Source: Ipomoea triloba
Lineage: Eukaryota; Streptophyta; Magnoliopsida; Solanales; Convolvulaceae
Assembly: GCF_003576645.1 (NCBI RefSeq)
Contig: NC_044924.1
Location: 4,729,549-4,793,548 of the forward strand
DNA length: 64,000 nucleotides
Reading direction: 5' to 3'
Shown here in pieces: positions 23,178-33,999 of this stretch. The notes under the pieces are model-generated. The model did no database searches and was not told the DNA's origin. It worked only from the letters and a program-made list of their open reading frames with translations. Positions within the stretch are counted from its first letter, which is position 1. Each line of letters starts with the position of its first letter. Made by a program: the position numbers and the translations under genes.

Positions 23178-23186
23178 TTTCCCGCC
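23178..23186 (+). promoter_or_regulatory. Putative E2F site upstream of the RAD16-like gene
   Basis: TTTCCCGCC matches the plant E2F consensus (TTTCCCGC), about 220 bp before the ATG. E2F control is known for many S-phase and repair genes; its use here is inferred. Confidence 0.5.
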
Positions 23187-23365
23187 GCGCAACTTCCTAC
23201 TATTTCCCCCTCTATATGTGCGTTTCTGTGTCTCTCTCTTACATTTATTTATATATTTATATGTGTGTGAAAAAGAAAGGCAAAAGGGCAGGCAGACGCG
23301 ACTGAGTGTTCCGGCTTCTATCTCTCTCTCTAAAACCCACTCATCTTTGTTTTTTCTCTGTGTGG

Positions 23366-23374
23366 AAACCCTAA
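23366..23374 (+). promoter_or_regulatory. Telo-box in the 5' leader of the RAD16-like gene
   Basis: AAACCCTAA lies about 33 bp before the ATG. Telo-boxes near transcription starts are common in plant genes active in cycling cells. Confidence 0.45.
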
Positions 23375-23406
23375 ATCTGCAGCGTTAATCTCTTCGATTT
23401 TGCTCA

Positions 23407-26091
23407 ATGAAGCGTCGCTATAAGCGTTCTCGGCCTCGGAAGAAAGGTAAGTCTCTAAATTCGACTTTATTTCAGTAAATAATAAAATCGTCTTCCTCTT
23501 TTGCTTGTTCTGATTCCGAGCGTTGATTTTTGTTGAATTTCTTGTATTCTTGGTCTGATTTTCTCTGTTTAGTTTTCAAATCAAGTTAAACTTTCCTTTT
23601 GTTATCATTTCTGGGTATGTGTGTTTCTTTGTGCGGTGAAAAAGCAGCAGAAAAGGGTGCACAGCGTGTGGAGTTCTCTGACGATGATAATCATTTCGTG
23701 GTTTCTTCGGATTCTGATTATCATACCAGTGAAGGTATAGTCAGCATACATTCATTAATTGGTGCTTAATTTTACCTCTTTATTTTTTTATTTTGTATTT
23801 TTATTTTGTGCATTTTTTATGCGGGCGGGGGGTTCATGCTATATCTGATTAAAGTACTTGCATTTTCTGTAATGAAGTTATTGAAATGAGAAAATGTGGA
23901 AAATGCACGTTTGGAGCCTTGCACTCGACAAGCATTAATTCATGGCATAAAAATCTCTGCATTTTTGTTAATGGGTTAACTTGAGGGGTTTTGGTTCCTG
24001 TTTTGATGACTGCAGATGATGACATTATTGATATTTCAGAAGAGAATGAAATGGGAGGGTTTCCTTTCAACCATCTTGTAAATGATGAGGTTGGGGTTTC
24101 TGATGATGACCTTTTGTACAAGGTGCCAAAGCGGAGGAGGAAGGTTGGATCTACAAGAAGGGGGATTGAAATGGATACTGGCTTTAAGGAAGAAAAACCA
24201 CAGAATGAAGAGGTGGTGGATGGGAGTAAATTTGGTGTAGGAGGGCCTCATACGACTAGTCCTGACTTCATTGCACTGATAAACCGGATAAACGAGAGGA
24301 AGAAAAAAAGGATAAAGAAGAGAAAGGACAGACCGATATTAATGTGGGAAGTGTGGGATGATGAAAATGACCAGTGGCTTGTTGAGAACTTCACAACAGA
24401 TGTTGAAATAGATAATCGAAATGAGGTGATGTCTGAAACTGCTGAGGCACCTTCAGAATTGATAATGCCACTGCTAAGATACCAAAAGGAGTGGTTGGCA
24501 TGGGCGTTGAAGCAAGAAGAGTCTGCTTCGAAAGGGGGCATACTTGCTGATGAAATGGGGATGGGCAAGACTGTGCAAGCAATAGCACTTGTGCTTGCTA
24601 AGCGTGAACTCAAGAGGGCTATTGGTGAACATTGTTTGCCATCATCTTCTCCCAGTACATCTCAGGGGCTTCCAGCAATGAAAGGCACTCTTGTAATATG
24701 CCCGGTGGTTGCTGTGGGGCAGTGGGTTAGTGAGATTGAGCGTTTCACCTTGAAGGGCAGCAATAAGGTTCTGGTTTATCATGGAAAAAATAGGGAAAAA
24801 TGCCTTGACAGACTCTCTGAGTATGACTTTGTTATAACAACCTATTCCATTGTTGAGTTTGATTATAGAAAATATGTGATGCCTCCAAAGCAGAGATGCG
24901 AGTGGTGTGGAAAAGCTCTCTATGAAAAAAAGATGGCTCAACACCGGAAATACTACTGTGGGCCAGATGCTACTAGAACTGCTAAACAGTCAAAGCAACA
25001 GAAAAAGAAACCAAAATATGGTGTAAAATTGTCAATGGAGAAAACAGAATCTAATGAAGGCAAGGCTCAGCAAAACAATGGTTCTGAGGGTAATCCAAAG
25101 AAGAAAGGCCGTAAAAAGGGCGTTAAAAGTTACACCATTGACAACGAATGCAGCAATGATGGTCCATTCGAGAACATAGCAAATGAAGAGCAAGTCATTT
25201 CAGGAAAATCAATTTTGCATTCTGTGAAATGGGATCGCATAATTTTGGATGAGGTGAGTTTTGTTTTGTTTTTGTTTTTTAAAGATGTGGTGAGCCAATT
25301 TGTTCCATGAAGAGCTTCCTTTTTGCAGTCTGTTGTGTTGCTATCCGAAATTTAACTTTGGCAATTGGCTTTTTCTTGTGTATTAGTTCAGGCATTTGTT
25401 TTCTATTGAAGCTAGTGGGTAATTTTATGCCAACTGACACATAATTTTGTTATTACTATTCGTGCAGCATTGTCATCTCACTGTGTCTCCATAATGCAGG
25501 CCCATTATATAAAAGAAAGACGCTCTAACACTACAAAAGCTATTCTTGCTTTGGAGTCTTCCTACAAGTGGGCCTTGAGTGGCACCCCCCTTCAGAATCG
25601 TGTTGGAGAGTTGTACTCACTTGTAAGTCTGTTTTGCAAGCTAGCATAATTGCCACCAAAATGATAGTCTAATCAGGCTGTTTTCCTTTGTGCAGGTCCG
25701 GTTCCTTCAAATCATTCCGTATTCTTACTACTTTTGTAAAGATTGTGATTGTAGAGCACTTGATTATTGGTAATGTTGGGCTTCCTTTTGAATTTTATTT
25801 TTCCCTGGTCCTTGGGATGGAAAGTTTTAGTAAAAGGATATCTTTCAGCCATGGTTATATTTAAGTCTTGCTCTAATTTGCGCTTTTCATTAGTTCTTAA
25901 CTCTGGTTAGTCATTAGTGCATGAATATTTCTGTACGTTATGCATCACAATGCTTGAAGTATGTTCTTCTGGTCTATGTTTCTTTTAGTTATCTTCTGAA
26001 GTTCACTATCTGGACATACTGTGTGGCTCACATTCGGAAGTTCAAGCTACATTCACCTCAAATCAACCTTAGAATGTCTTTTCATGAAAGC

Positions 26092-26132
<41 letters not shown>

Positions 26133-29100
26133 NNNNNNNNNNNNNNNNNNNNNNNNNNNNNNNNNNNNNNNNNNNNNNNNNNNNNNNNNNNNNNNNNNNN
26201 NNNNNNNNNNNNNNNNNNNNNNNNNNNNNNNNNNNNNNNNNNNNNNNNNNNNNNNNNNNNNNNNNNNNNNNNNNNNNNNNNNNNNNNNNNNNNNNNNNNN
26301 NNNNNNNNNNNNNNNNNNNNNNNNNNNNNNNNNNNNNNNNNNNNNNNNNNNNNNNNNNNNNNNNNNNNNNNNNNNNNNNNNNNNNNNNNNNNNNNNNNNN
26401 NNNNNNNNNNNNNNNNNNNNNNNNNNNNNNNNNNNNNNNNNNNNNNCAGCCAAGCCCCCCCCCCCCCCCCCACCCCCCTCTCTCTCCCTCCCTCTTTTTG
26501 CTTGTATGATTTTTCTGTAGAATTTAATGTAAGTATATTTGTGTGTATGGCCTTTAATTTCTTTTTTATTCTTTTCATTCTCATGATGTAATTTTTTTTT
26601 TCTTTTAATTTATTGCAATTGTCATTTGGTTGCAGTTCCTCAACTGAATGCCCACATTGCCCTCACAAATCTGTGCGACACTTTTGTTGGTGGAATCGTG
26701 TAAGTTCATGGACTAATATATTATTAATTCCTTTGTTGCTTTCTTTCTTTCAAGAGCAGATTTCTTACGCATGCTTTGTTGGCTATACCTTAGTATATTG
26801 CTTCACCAATACAAGCTGAAGGACATTATGGGAATGGTAGAGATGCTATGATTTTGCTGAAAAACAAAATTCTGAAAAGTGTTCTGCTTAGACGTACTAA
26901 AAAGGGCAGGGCTGCTGATCTTGCACTTCCCCCAAGGATTGTAAGTTGAAGGCCAGATTACTGCAGTCATTCTAAATTTTCTGAAATAAAGTTTACATGT
27001 GTCTAAAATTCTGATTCAGGTGACACTGAGACGGGATTCTCTTGATGTCAAAGAAGAAGATTACTATACATCTTTATATAATGAGAGTCAAGCTCAATTT
27101 AATACGTATGTCTTCTGATGCTCTTTTTTACCTAAATGTTTTAAAATTAAATTGACTATCTGAAACCATTTAACATTCTCAAGGTACTGCCTGATCTTGA
27201 ATTTTTTCTACTCATTAAATCTTGCACCTGACTGTCTATCTTTATCACTCTGTCTACCTTTATGGACATTACATCTGCTAGCTATGGACCTATGCCACAT
27301 CACTTCTGCTATTGGTGTCATTGAATTTTGCTCTTGCTCTATTTTGCAATCCAATTAGACCAGAGATTAGTTAGTTTTAGTGTAACACCCTGAATTTTGG
27401 ATTGTTAACTCTCTTGTCCTATCTTTCCTAAAAGCATGTCACTTTTTTTTTCTAATCAAGGAGCTGACAAATAGTTGTCATTTAATTTTGCTCTTCCTGT
27501 TAGATACTGTTATTGTATCAACCTGACTAAGGAGTTTGGTTCTTGTTATATCTTTCCAAAAGCACTTCATTTATGTGCAGGGAGCAGAACCCTGCCAAAT
27601 TTTATTCTTCACCCAAACTTAAATCTCACTTAAAATGGTCTTTGTTGTGTACCCAATACCAACTACTCTCCTGACTGTAGATATAGTCCCAACCTCCAAG
27701 CTGGTAGCAAAGAAAATTTACCTGCTTGGTTCTGGATTTGAATAGCCTCTACACCTGAAAATCTCATAGCATGACTATTCAAAGTATTTGGCTGAGATGG
27801 GGTACTAAAGCAACTAAAATAAAGTGGATTAGTTACTATTAACTTCAGGTTGTAATGCTTCATTATTTGCAGATATGTCCGGGAAGGAACTGTGTCGAAT
27901 AACTACGCCCACATTTTTGACCTCCTCACACGCCTGCGACAGGTTTGTGGATAGCATGTAGCATAGTTTTAATAAACAATGATAGTTAATAGTTAATTTT
28001 ATGAATTGGTTTCTTTATTCATGGTGGAGTTTTAAGTCATAAAACACATTAACATGTTAATGTTGACAGTGGAATTGAATTTAGTAATGACCAGAGGCTA
28101 CATGATGACAGTGGAATTGAATTTAGTAATGACCAGAGGCTACATGATAAACCAAAATGATTTTTGCCATATGACCAGAGGCTACATGATAAACCAAAAT
28201 GATTTTTGCCATTACCATGTATGTATGGAATTTTAGATAAGCTAGTTCTGCCATTACCATGTATGTATGGAATTTTAGATAAGCTAGTTCTACTTCGTGA
28301 AAAGCTCACATCTTTCAGTTTTCTTCTGTTAAAGCATCAATCTACTACTCTACTCTGCTAAAAATGCATGGAATGTTATGATAAGCTGGTTGCCTGGTTC
28401 TACCTTGTGATGTTCTTTAGTTCTAGAAATGGTTTCTCCTGATTTTGGATTACCGGTCATATATGTCCAGGCGGTTGATCACCCTTACCTTGTCGAATAC
28501 TCTGTCTCTGCTTTGGCAAGAAGTGAAAATGCCGTAGATGCTACCAATGTTGGACAACCTTGTGGCATATGTCATGACTCAGTAGAAGAACCTGTGGTAA
28601 TTTCTCATTTTGTTTTTCTTTCTCTTTCCCCTCCCCTCCTTTTTCCAAGTTCTGGGCTAACTTGAACTGGATTAACATAGTTTCAGTAGATGTTACGAGT
28701 TGGTTATTTGTCTTTACTTTTTGATGGTCAATTTTCATTATTGGAATACCTGTAGAAGCTGGTAAAGAGGCTAAATGGCATGTTGATATATCTAAAGAGA
28801 ATCTTTCATACATTACCCTGTGACAATGGTTGATTTAGCATGCATTTTTAGTTGGCATTACCATAAATTAACATGAGCAAGGGACTTGTTTGTCTGTGGT
28901 TACAGGTTACATCATGTGCACACACCTTTTGCAGAACTTGTTTGGAGGAGTTTTCTTCTGGTATGGCAAAAGTTTCATGCCCTACGTGCTCCAAGCCACT
29001 CACAACAGGCCTATTAAATGGTAGTGGTAATAGAGATTCGAAAAACAGAACAACAATCAAAGGATTTAGGGCCTCGAGTATACTGAACAGAATTGTGCTT

Positions 29101-30272
29101 GATGAATTCCAGACTAGTACTAAAATAGATGCCTTGGTATGTTACAAACTGACCTCACTATTTCTATTCTTCTTTTACTTTCTAGCTATATTCTATGTTT
29201 TTCCATCTCCCTTTTCCTCTGGGATTTAAATTTTTTTTTTCTCTAAACATAATTTCCTCATCAATATATAATACTCTGGATGTAAGTTCTCTATTATATA
29301 GATAAAAGGGCATTCTATTGAGTAACATGGGGTTTGCATGCCTGTATTATTTTCTCATTAAAAAGTGGATGACACTTGAGGTTCACTATTTGTTTTGTTG
29401 GTTCTAGAGGGAAGAAATTAGATTTATGGTTGAAAGAGATGGTTCTGCTAAAGGAATAGTTTTCAGCCAATTCACAGAATTTTTGGATTTGATACACTAT
29501 TCTCTTATCAAGGTTAGACTTGTACCTGGCACCATTCCATCTTTGACTCTTAAGTCTTAAGTCTTCTCTGGTGTTTGTATTATTAAAATAGTAAAGCTAA
29601 TTTCTTGCGTCTTATTCTCTCCAGTCGGGCGTTAATTGTGTTATGTTAATGGGATCAATGACTATGGCCGCTAGAGAATCTGCTATTACTAAATTCACTG
29701 ACGATCCAGAATGCAGAATATTTCTTATGAGTTTGAAAGCTGGAGGTGTTGCTTTAAATCTGACTGTAGCATCACATGTAATGATTTTAATCTATCCTTG
29801 CAAATAAGTTGTTTAAATTTGGGTTCTACTTAAATCTAAACTGTAATTTTGGCGCTGGCAGGTTTTCTTGATGGATCCTTGGTGGAATCCAGCGGTGGAG
29901 AGGCAAGCACAAGATAGAATCCATCGGATAGGACAATATAAACCTATAAGGTAGGGTTTTAGTTACGTGTTGATGAAGTGTTTTAAAGAAAAGTGGGAGG
30001 TTTAATCAATCTTTGTTTTGTTATTTTTAGGATTGTGAGATTTGTGATTGACAACACCATTGAAGAAAGAATCTTGAAGCTGCAAGAGAAGAAGGAATTA
30101 GTTTTTGAAGGGTAAGTTGAGTTGAGATTTTGTTTTTAAATATGGGGTTTTTAATTAAATGAGTGAACAATAAGCAAGCTTGTTTTTTTGGTTTGGCAGG
30201 ACGATTGGTGGATGCTCAGACGCACTTGGAAAGCTAACGGAGGGAGACTTGAAATTCCTCTTTGTCACTTGA
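23407..30272 (+). CDS. RAD16-type SNF2 helicase with RING finger, 16 exons
   Basis: Exons: 23407-23446, 23648-23734, 24016-25253, 25500-25622, 25696-25769, 26636-26699, 26794-26940, 27020-27105, 27873-27942, 28471-28596, 28906-29136, 29408-29512, 29625-29777, 29862-29950, 30031-30111, 30200-30272; 928 aa, all GT-AG and in phase. Motifs in order: acidic and basic N-terminus; ATPase motif [14 protein letters not shown] (216-228); possible zinc site C337, C340, H352, C357; basic insert; DEAH box 454-457 split by intron 3; LSGTPLQNR; Cys-rich CKDCDC segment; C3HC4 RING (C674, C677, C689, H691, C694, C697, C710, C713); helicase C motifs [10 protein letters not shown] and DRIHRIGQ. Yeast Rad16 acts with Rad7 in global-genome nucleotide excision repair as a DNA translocase and ubiquitin ligase. 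The same role in the nucleus is expected. The NAGNAG acceptor at 23642-23650 may vary the protein by one residue. Confidence 0.95.
26091..26474. other. Assembly gap between C homopolymers in RAD16-like intron 5
   Basis: About 40 C's run to 26132, followed by 314 N's (26133-26446) and another C run. The gap is inside intron 5 and does not touch coding exons. Proline- or glycine-rich frames across it are artefacts. Confidence 0.97.
28064..28291. repeat. Three chained 42-bp tandem duplications in RAD16-like intron 9
   Basis: Unit A starts at 28064 and 28106, unit B at 28130 and 28172, unit C at 28208 and 28250. Each unit is 42 bp and present twice, virtually without mismatch. B overlaps the end of A, and C overlaps the end of B. 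The three units share no sequence other than these overlaps. Confidence 0.95.
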
Positions 30273-30316
30273 AGCATATGCATGCATGCATGCATATGTA
30301 AATGCGTTTTTGCCTT

Positions 30317-30370
30317 ACATCATATCATTGTGCTCCCAGTCAAACATCATATCATTGTGCTCCCAGTCAA
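30317..30370. repeat. 27-bp tandem duplication in the RAD16-like 3' UTR
   Basis: ACATCATATCATTGTGCTCC starts at 30317 and 30344, two identical 27-bp copies just after the stop codon. Confidence 0.9.
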
Positions 30371-30398
30371 ATCTTATGTAGTCGGCCTTTAGTGGTCA

Positions 30399-30404
30399 AA
30401 TAAA
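30399..30404 (+). terminator. Poly(A) signal of the RAD16-like gene
   Basis: AATAAA occurs 127 bp after the stop codon in a T-rich context. Confidence 0.5.
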
Positions 30405-31182
30405 ATGTATTTTTGCCATCTTTCTATCAGTAATCCTAACTCGTCTTTTGATACAAATATACTTGTCCTGTTGTCTCTACTCACTCTTATTTTTCAAGTT
30501 TGTTATGCATTCAATTCGTTTACATACAGTCAATAATTTGCTCATTTCTTTTCCTATCCAAATACATTTAGGGCCGTTTGGAATTTTTAAAAATGTCAAT
30601 TTGTCAACAAATAGCGTCTTAAAATTTTAATCGGAAGATACTTTTCGATTTATTTTCTTGTTTTGTCTCATCCCTCGTATATTACTGTTACCATCACTAT
30701 CTACCACCAACACCACCACCTCCACACCAATACCACTACCACACCACCACCTTCACACCAATACCGCTACCACGCCACCACTTATTATTATTATATAACA
30801 AATAATATGTTAACCTTCGAAAAAAAGAAAAAAAAAGTTTTTAACTCCTAGTCAAACTGCAAAGATAGTTTAAGTCCACGAAGTACGGATACGGGTTTTG
30901 CAGGCTGCTAGCTCTTAGTTTGAAAATAAGCATACAAAGTCGCTTTTATTGCGTTTATACTCAAGGAGTCAAGGTTTGAGCTTGTTGCAATTTTCTTTTG
31001 AATTAAAATGTCTATTTAATTTTTTTCCGTTCAATTTAATGGTTTAGTTACATGTTATCAAAAAGTTCAAAAATGAGCATCTCTTGGGGAATTAAGTTAA
31101 GAAAAAAAAACAAAAATGAGTATATATATATACACACACACACTAAGAGGTTTTAATTTCAATAAAATAATAAAATATTTTT
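30405..31182. other. Spacer downstream of the RAD16-like gene
   Basis: Contains a CCA/CAC-rich simple tract (30690-30782) and AT-rich sequence. No gene seen. Confidence 0.4.
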
Positions 31183-31200
31183 CCATGTGTCTTATTATCT

Positions 31201-31324
31201 TTTTTGAGTACTACTGACTCTGTTACAATGTAATATTGTTCCACTGAGACTTGAATCCACTCCCATCATTTATGTGGAAGTGTTAATTGGGACACTGGAT
31301 GCCACTTGACCACAAGATCTTTGG
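31201..31324 (-). mobile_element. tRNA-derived SINE with 18-bp target duplication
   Basis: Same family as 7371-7525 (on the minus strand: GTGGTCAAGTGGCATCCAGT, a GATTCAAGTCT B box, and GAGTCAGTAGTACTC before an A run). CCATGTGTCTTATTATCT flanks it at 31183-31200 and 31325-31342. Confidence 0.88.
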
Positions 31325-31342
31325 CCATGTGTCTTATTATCT

Positions 31343-31767
31343 AGTTATCTATTTATGAATAAAAGACTTTAATTACGGAGTGTTAGGCACTCTTACCTTG
31401 TTTTACTTCAAAATTTTTGTCCGAACAGTGTTCTTCCAAAAATTAGAATAAAACGTCCATTTCAAAATATTTGGACTTCCAAAACAAATAACATGAAAAA
31501 GTCAAATTTATAAGACAACACAGAACAAAAATGTTAATATATGATAAATTTTATAATGTCTTCACATAGTCCAAAAAATAGAATTAGATTTGGCAGCTCT
31601 TTTTTTTTTTTTTTTTTTAAACTTTTTTTTAATTTGCCTTAATATTATACATATAAGTTGCGTACGTATAATATTTAAAAATAATTTTTTTGGGGGTATA
31701 TCAAATGATATACGAATAGAATGTATTAAATGGTTAAAATAATTTCTTTTGTAGCTCTATATATATA
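31343..31767. other. AT-rich spacer, no gene seen
   Basis: Contains a long T run near 31600 and TACGGAGT at 31374. Nothing else recognised. Confidence 0.35.
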
Positions 31768-32212
31768 GGGTCACACTTGTGTGAGACCGTCTCACGGATC
31801 CTTATTCGTAAGACGGGTCGGGTCGGGTCAAAGCACCATGCAAATGTTATACTTATATGTGCAAATCTCATACTTATATGCTCAAATATAATACTAATCA
31901 AAAATACGATTTGTTACTTATAAGAGAAAAAGTAATACATTTTTAATAATAAGTAATGTTGACAAGTGCATCTCACTTATAAGGGCAAATATAATACTTT
32001 TGAGGAAAAATGTAATACTTTTAAATCGAAATGTAAAAGTATTGTATTTTCCCTTAAAAGTATTACATTTATCCTAATAAGTAACAAAAATTTTATTCTT
32101 GATTAGTATTACATTTGAGCATATAAGTATAGCATTTGTGCATATAAGTGTTACATTTGTATCTTGACCCGACCCGTCTCATGGTGAGACGGTGTCACAC
32201 AAGTTTTTGCCC
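31768..32212. mobile_element. 445-bp MITE (GAGACCGTCTC family, copy 3) in the dirigent promoter
   Basis: It begins GGGTCACACTTGTGTGAGAC and ends GTCACACAAGTTTTTGCCC, homologous throughout to 5296-5741 in reverse orientation. TATATATA runs on both sides hide the exact target duplication. Its right edge is 94 bp from the dirigent ATG. Confidence 0.85.
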
Positions 32213-32221
32213 TATATATAT
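32213..32221 (+). promoter_or_regulatory. Probable TATA box of the dirigent gene at the MITE junction
   Basis: TATATATAT directly follows the last base of the MITE and precedes the dirigent ATG by about 85-93 bp. No other TATA-like sequence is found between it and the start codon at suitable spacing. Confidence 0.55.
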
Positions 32222-32305
32222 GTTTCCACGGTACGTAGAAAAGGCATCACTCATCAGCTTCTTCGATCTCTTTTGACATATTAGAGCCACTATATCCATC
32301 TCTCT

Positions 32306-32836
32306 ATGGCATCATATTCATTCAAGCTCACAGTAATATTCATTCTAGCCACAGTCACGTGCTCATCATCAGCCGCCAAGGAAACAACCATGTCTCTCTA
32401 TTTCCAAGACTATTCCGGCGGCCCTAACGCCACCGTCATGCAGGTCAACAGCGGCGGCCTCTCCGGCGACGACGGGGCCCTCAAATTCTTCGAATTCGGG
32501 TCCCTCTTCGTCACGGACGACCCGATAACGGAGGAATTCGACAGCGGCTCCGCCGTGGTCGCCAGGGGCCAAGGCCTGTACGTGACTTCGGCACTGGACG
32601 GAAAAATAGCGCACGTGGTAATTTCAGTTGTCTTTACCGGCGGCGAGTTCTCCGGCAGCACTTTGCAGATACAAGGCGCTAGTCCTCAGTTGGAGAAGGT
32701 GAGGGAGGTGGCGGTCGTCGGCGGCACCGGGATTTTCCGGTTCGCCCGGGGATACGCCACATTCGAGACGGTCCACTTCAACTTGGAAAATCACCACGTT
32801 GTTATTCAGTTTAACGCCACTGTTCAACACTATTAG
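32306..32836 (+). CDS. Dirigent protein
   Basis: An intronless gene of 176 aa, normal for the family. Residues 1-23 are a signal peptide ending in SSSAA. The dirigent beta-barrel follows: MSLYFQDYSGG, ATVMQV, FGSLFVTDDPIT, SAVVARGQGLYV, VVFTGGEFSGSTLQIQGASP, and the strongly conserved VVGGTGIFRFARGYATFET. Dirigent proteins act in the apoplast and steer stereoselective coupling of phenoxy radicals in lignan or lignin formation, without oxidase activity of their own. The particular product cannot be assigned. The coding region is GC-rich compared with the flanks. A MITE occupies the proximal promoter. Confidence 0.94.
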   Translation: MASYSFKLTVIFILATVTCSSSAAKETTMSLYFQDYSGGPNATVMQVNSGGLSGDDGALKFFEFGSLFVTDDPITEEFDSGSAVVARGQGLYVTSALDGKIAHVVISVVFTGGEFSGSTLQIQGASPQLEKVREVAVVGGTGIFRFARGYATFETVHFNLENHHVVIQFNATVQHY

Positions 32837-32989
32837 ACCATATTTCAATGTTTTATTAGTTGAATTTATATAGTTACTATTAAAACTTTGATTATTGTAA
32901 TATGTAATGGACCAACTTCTGATAGATGTTATTCAATAATGGAGAAAACTTATGTAACTCTTCTAATTCTTCTATTGTATTACTCCGTA

Positions 32990-33057
32990 TTTTTTTTTTT
33001 GAGTACTACCCACTCTATTACAATGCAGTATCTGTTCATAACTACTTTAAAACATGT
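32990..33057 (-). mobile_element. 5'-truncated SINE, 3' part only
   Basis: T run, then GAGTACTACCCACTCTATT and ATCTGTTCATAACTACTTT, the same 3' region as the SINE at 7371-7525 read from the plus strand. The tRNA-like head is missing. It lies about 150 bp downstream of the dirigent stop. Confidence 0.7.
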
Positions 33058-33127
33058 ATGTTTGTACTTATGTACTAATCGCCCCATCGAGTAGATACCC
33101 ATGTATGTGGCTAAAAATGTTACTCGC

Positions 33128-33322
33128 CGTTGGTAACATAATTAGCTTATCAGACAATTTTAGCCCGTTTTACCACTATTAGTTGTTTGATTTGGTTAAA
33201 CAGTCAATACGAGTGTTTGATTAATTAGTTTTTTTTTTTTGTAACAACTTATTGTTCTAAAATGTTAAAATCAACTAGTCAAATTCACTAACTCAATCAT
33301 GTAACAATTATTTACCAAACAC
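33128..33322. mobile_element. Degenerate hAT-like MITE
   Basis: Shares CACTATTAGTTGTTTG and the right-end ATTTACCAAACA with the element at 9356-9618 but is diverged and internally shortened. Confidence 0.45.
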
Positions 33323-33999
33323 TTCCATTGACCAGAGTAGTATAGATGGACTGCAATAGTGGATACTTGGTTGCCTAATTACTCCGTAATTAATTCTTAT
33401 ATGTCAAATAAGTCTGCCCTGGAAAAGTCTCTATATATCATATGCTAGGGACTCCTTACTGGTGTTCAAGAAGATAAAGAATATAGGTTGTCCATGGTTT
33501 CTTCCTTTGACTTGATCATAGATTGAGAGTTTATCTAATATTTCCTTTCGTTTTGTTAAAACATTTAATTGTGAATTACACTACCCATCTTTTTGTTAGA
33601 GAAGTCAATTCTTTGTCAAATTATAGTGAATGATTTTAATAATTTTATTCTCATTGCAAAGAAAGAGAGAGAGGCTAAGCAAGAGAGGGAGGCTATAGTG
33701 AATAATTTCCTGTCGTTTTTTTTTTCTTTTTTGTAAAATATTTTGTTTATAATATAAATATTATTAAGGGAAAAGAGTCAAAACACACTGAAACTTTTGG
33801 TAAGAAGTAAATTAGGCCCTTGAACTTTTGAAAGTTGCAATTAAACCCAAAAACATGTTATTCTGGAGCAATTAAACCCACTAACCTGTTAGTGACCTGT
33901 AATTACAGGTCAATTAGGATTCCGGCGACCCTCCGACGAACTTCCAACCAAACTCTGACAAATCATAGGTAAGTTAGGTATAAAAAATCAGTGACGATT
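33323..33999. other. Spacer with a transposon-like segment
   Basis: From about 33775 it contains GAAACTTTTGGTAAG, GCCCTTGAACTTTTG and GCAATTAAACCC strings typical of common plant MITE or MULE ends. Boundaries are not resolved. No gene seen. Confidence 0.35.

Noticed and set aside
25921..26584. Proline- or glycine-rich frames spanning the N run
   Set aside because: They are translations of C homopolymers and undefined bases in an intron gap.
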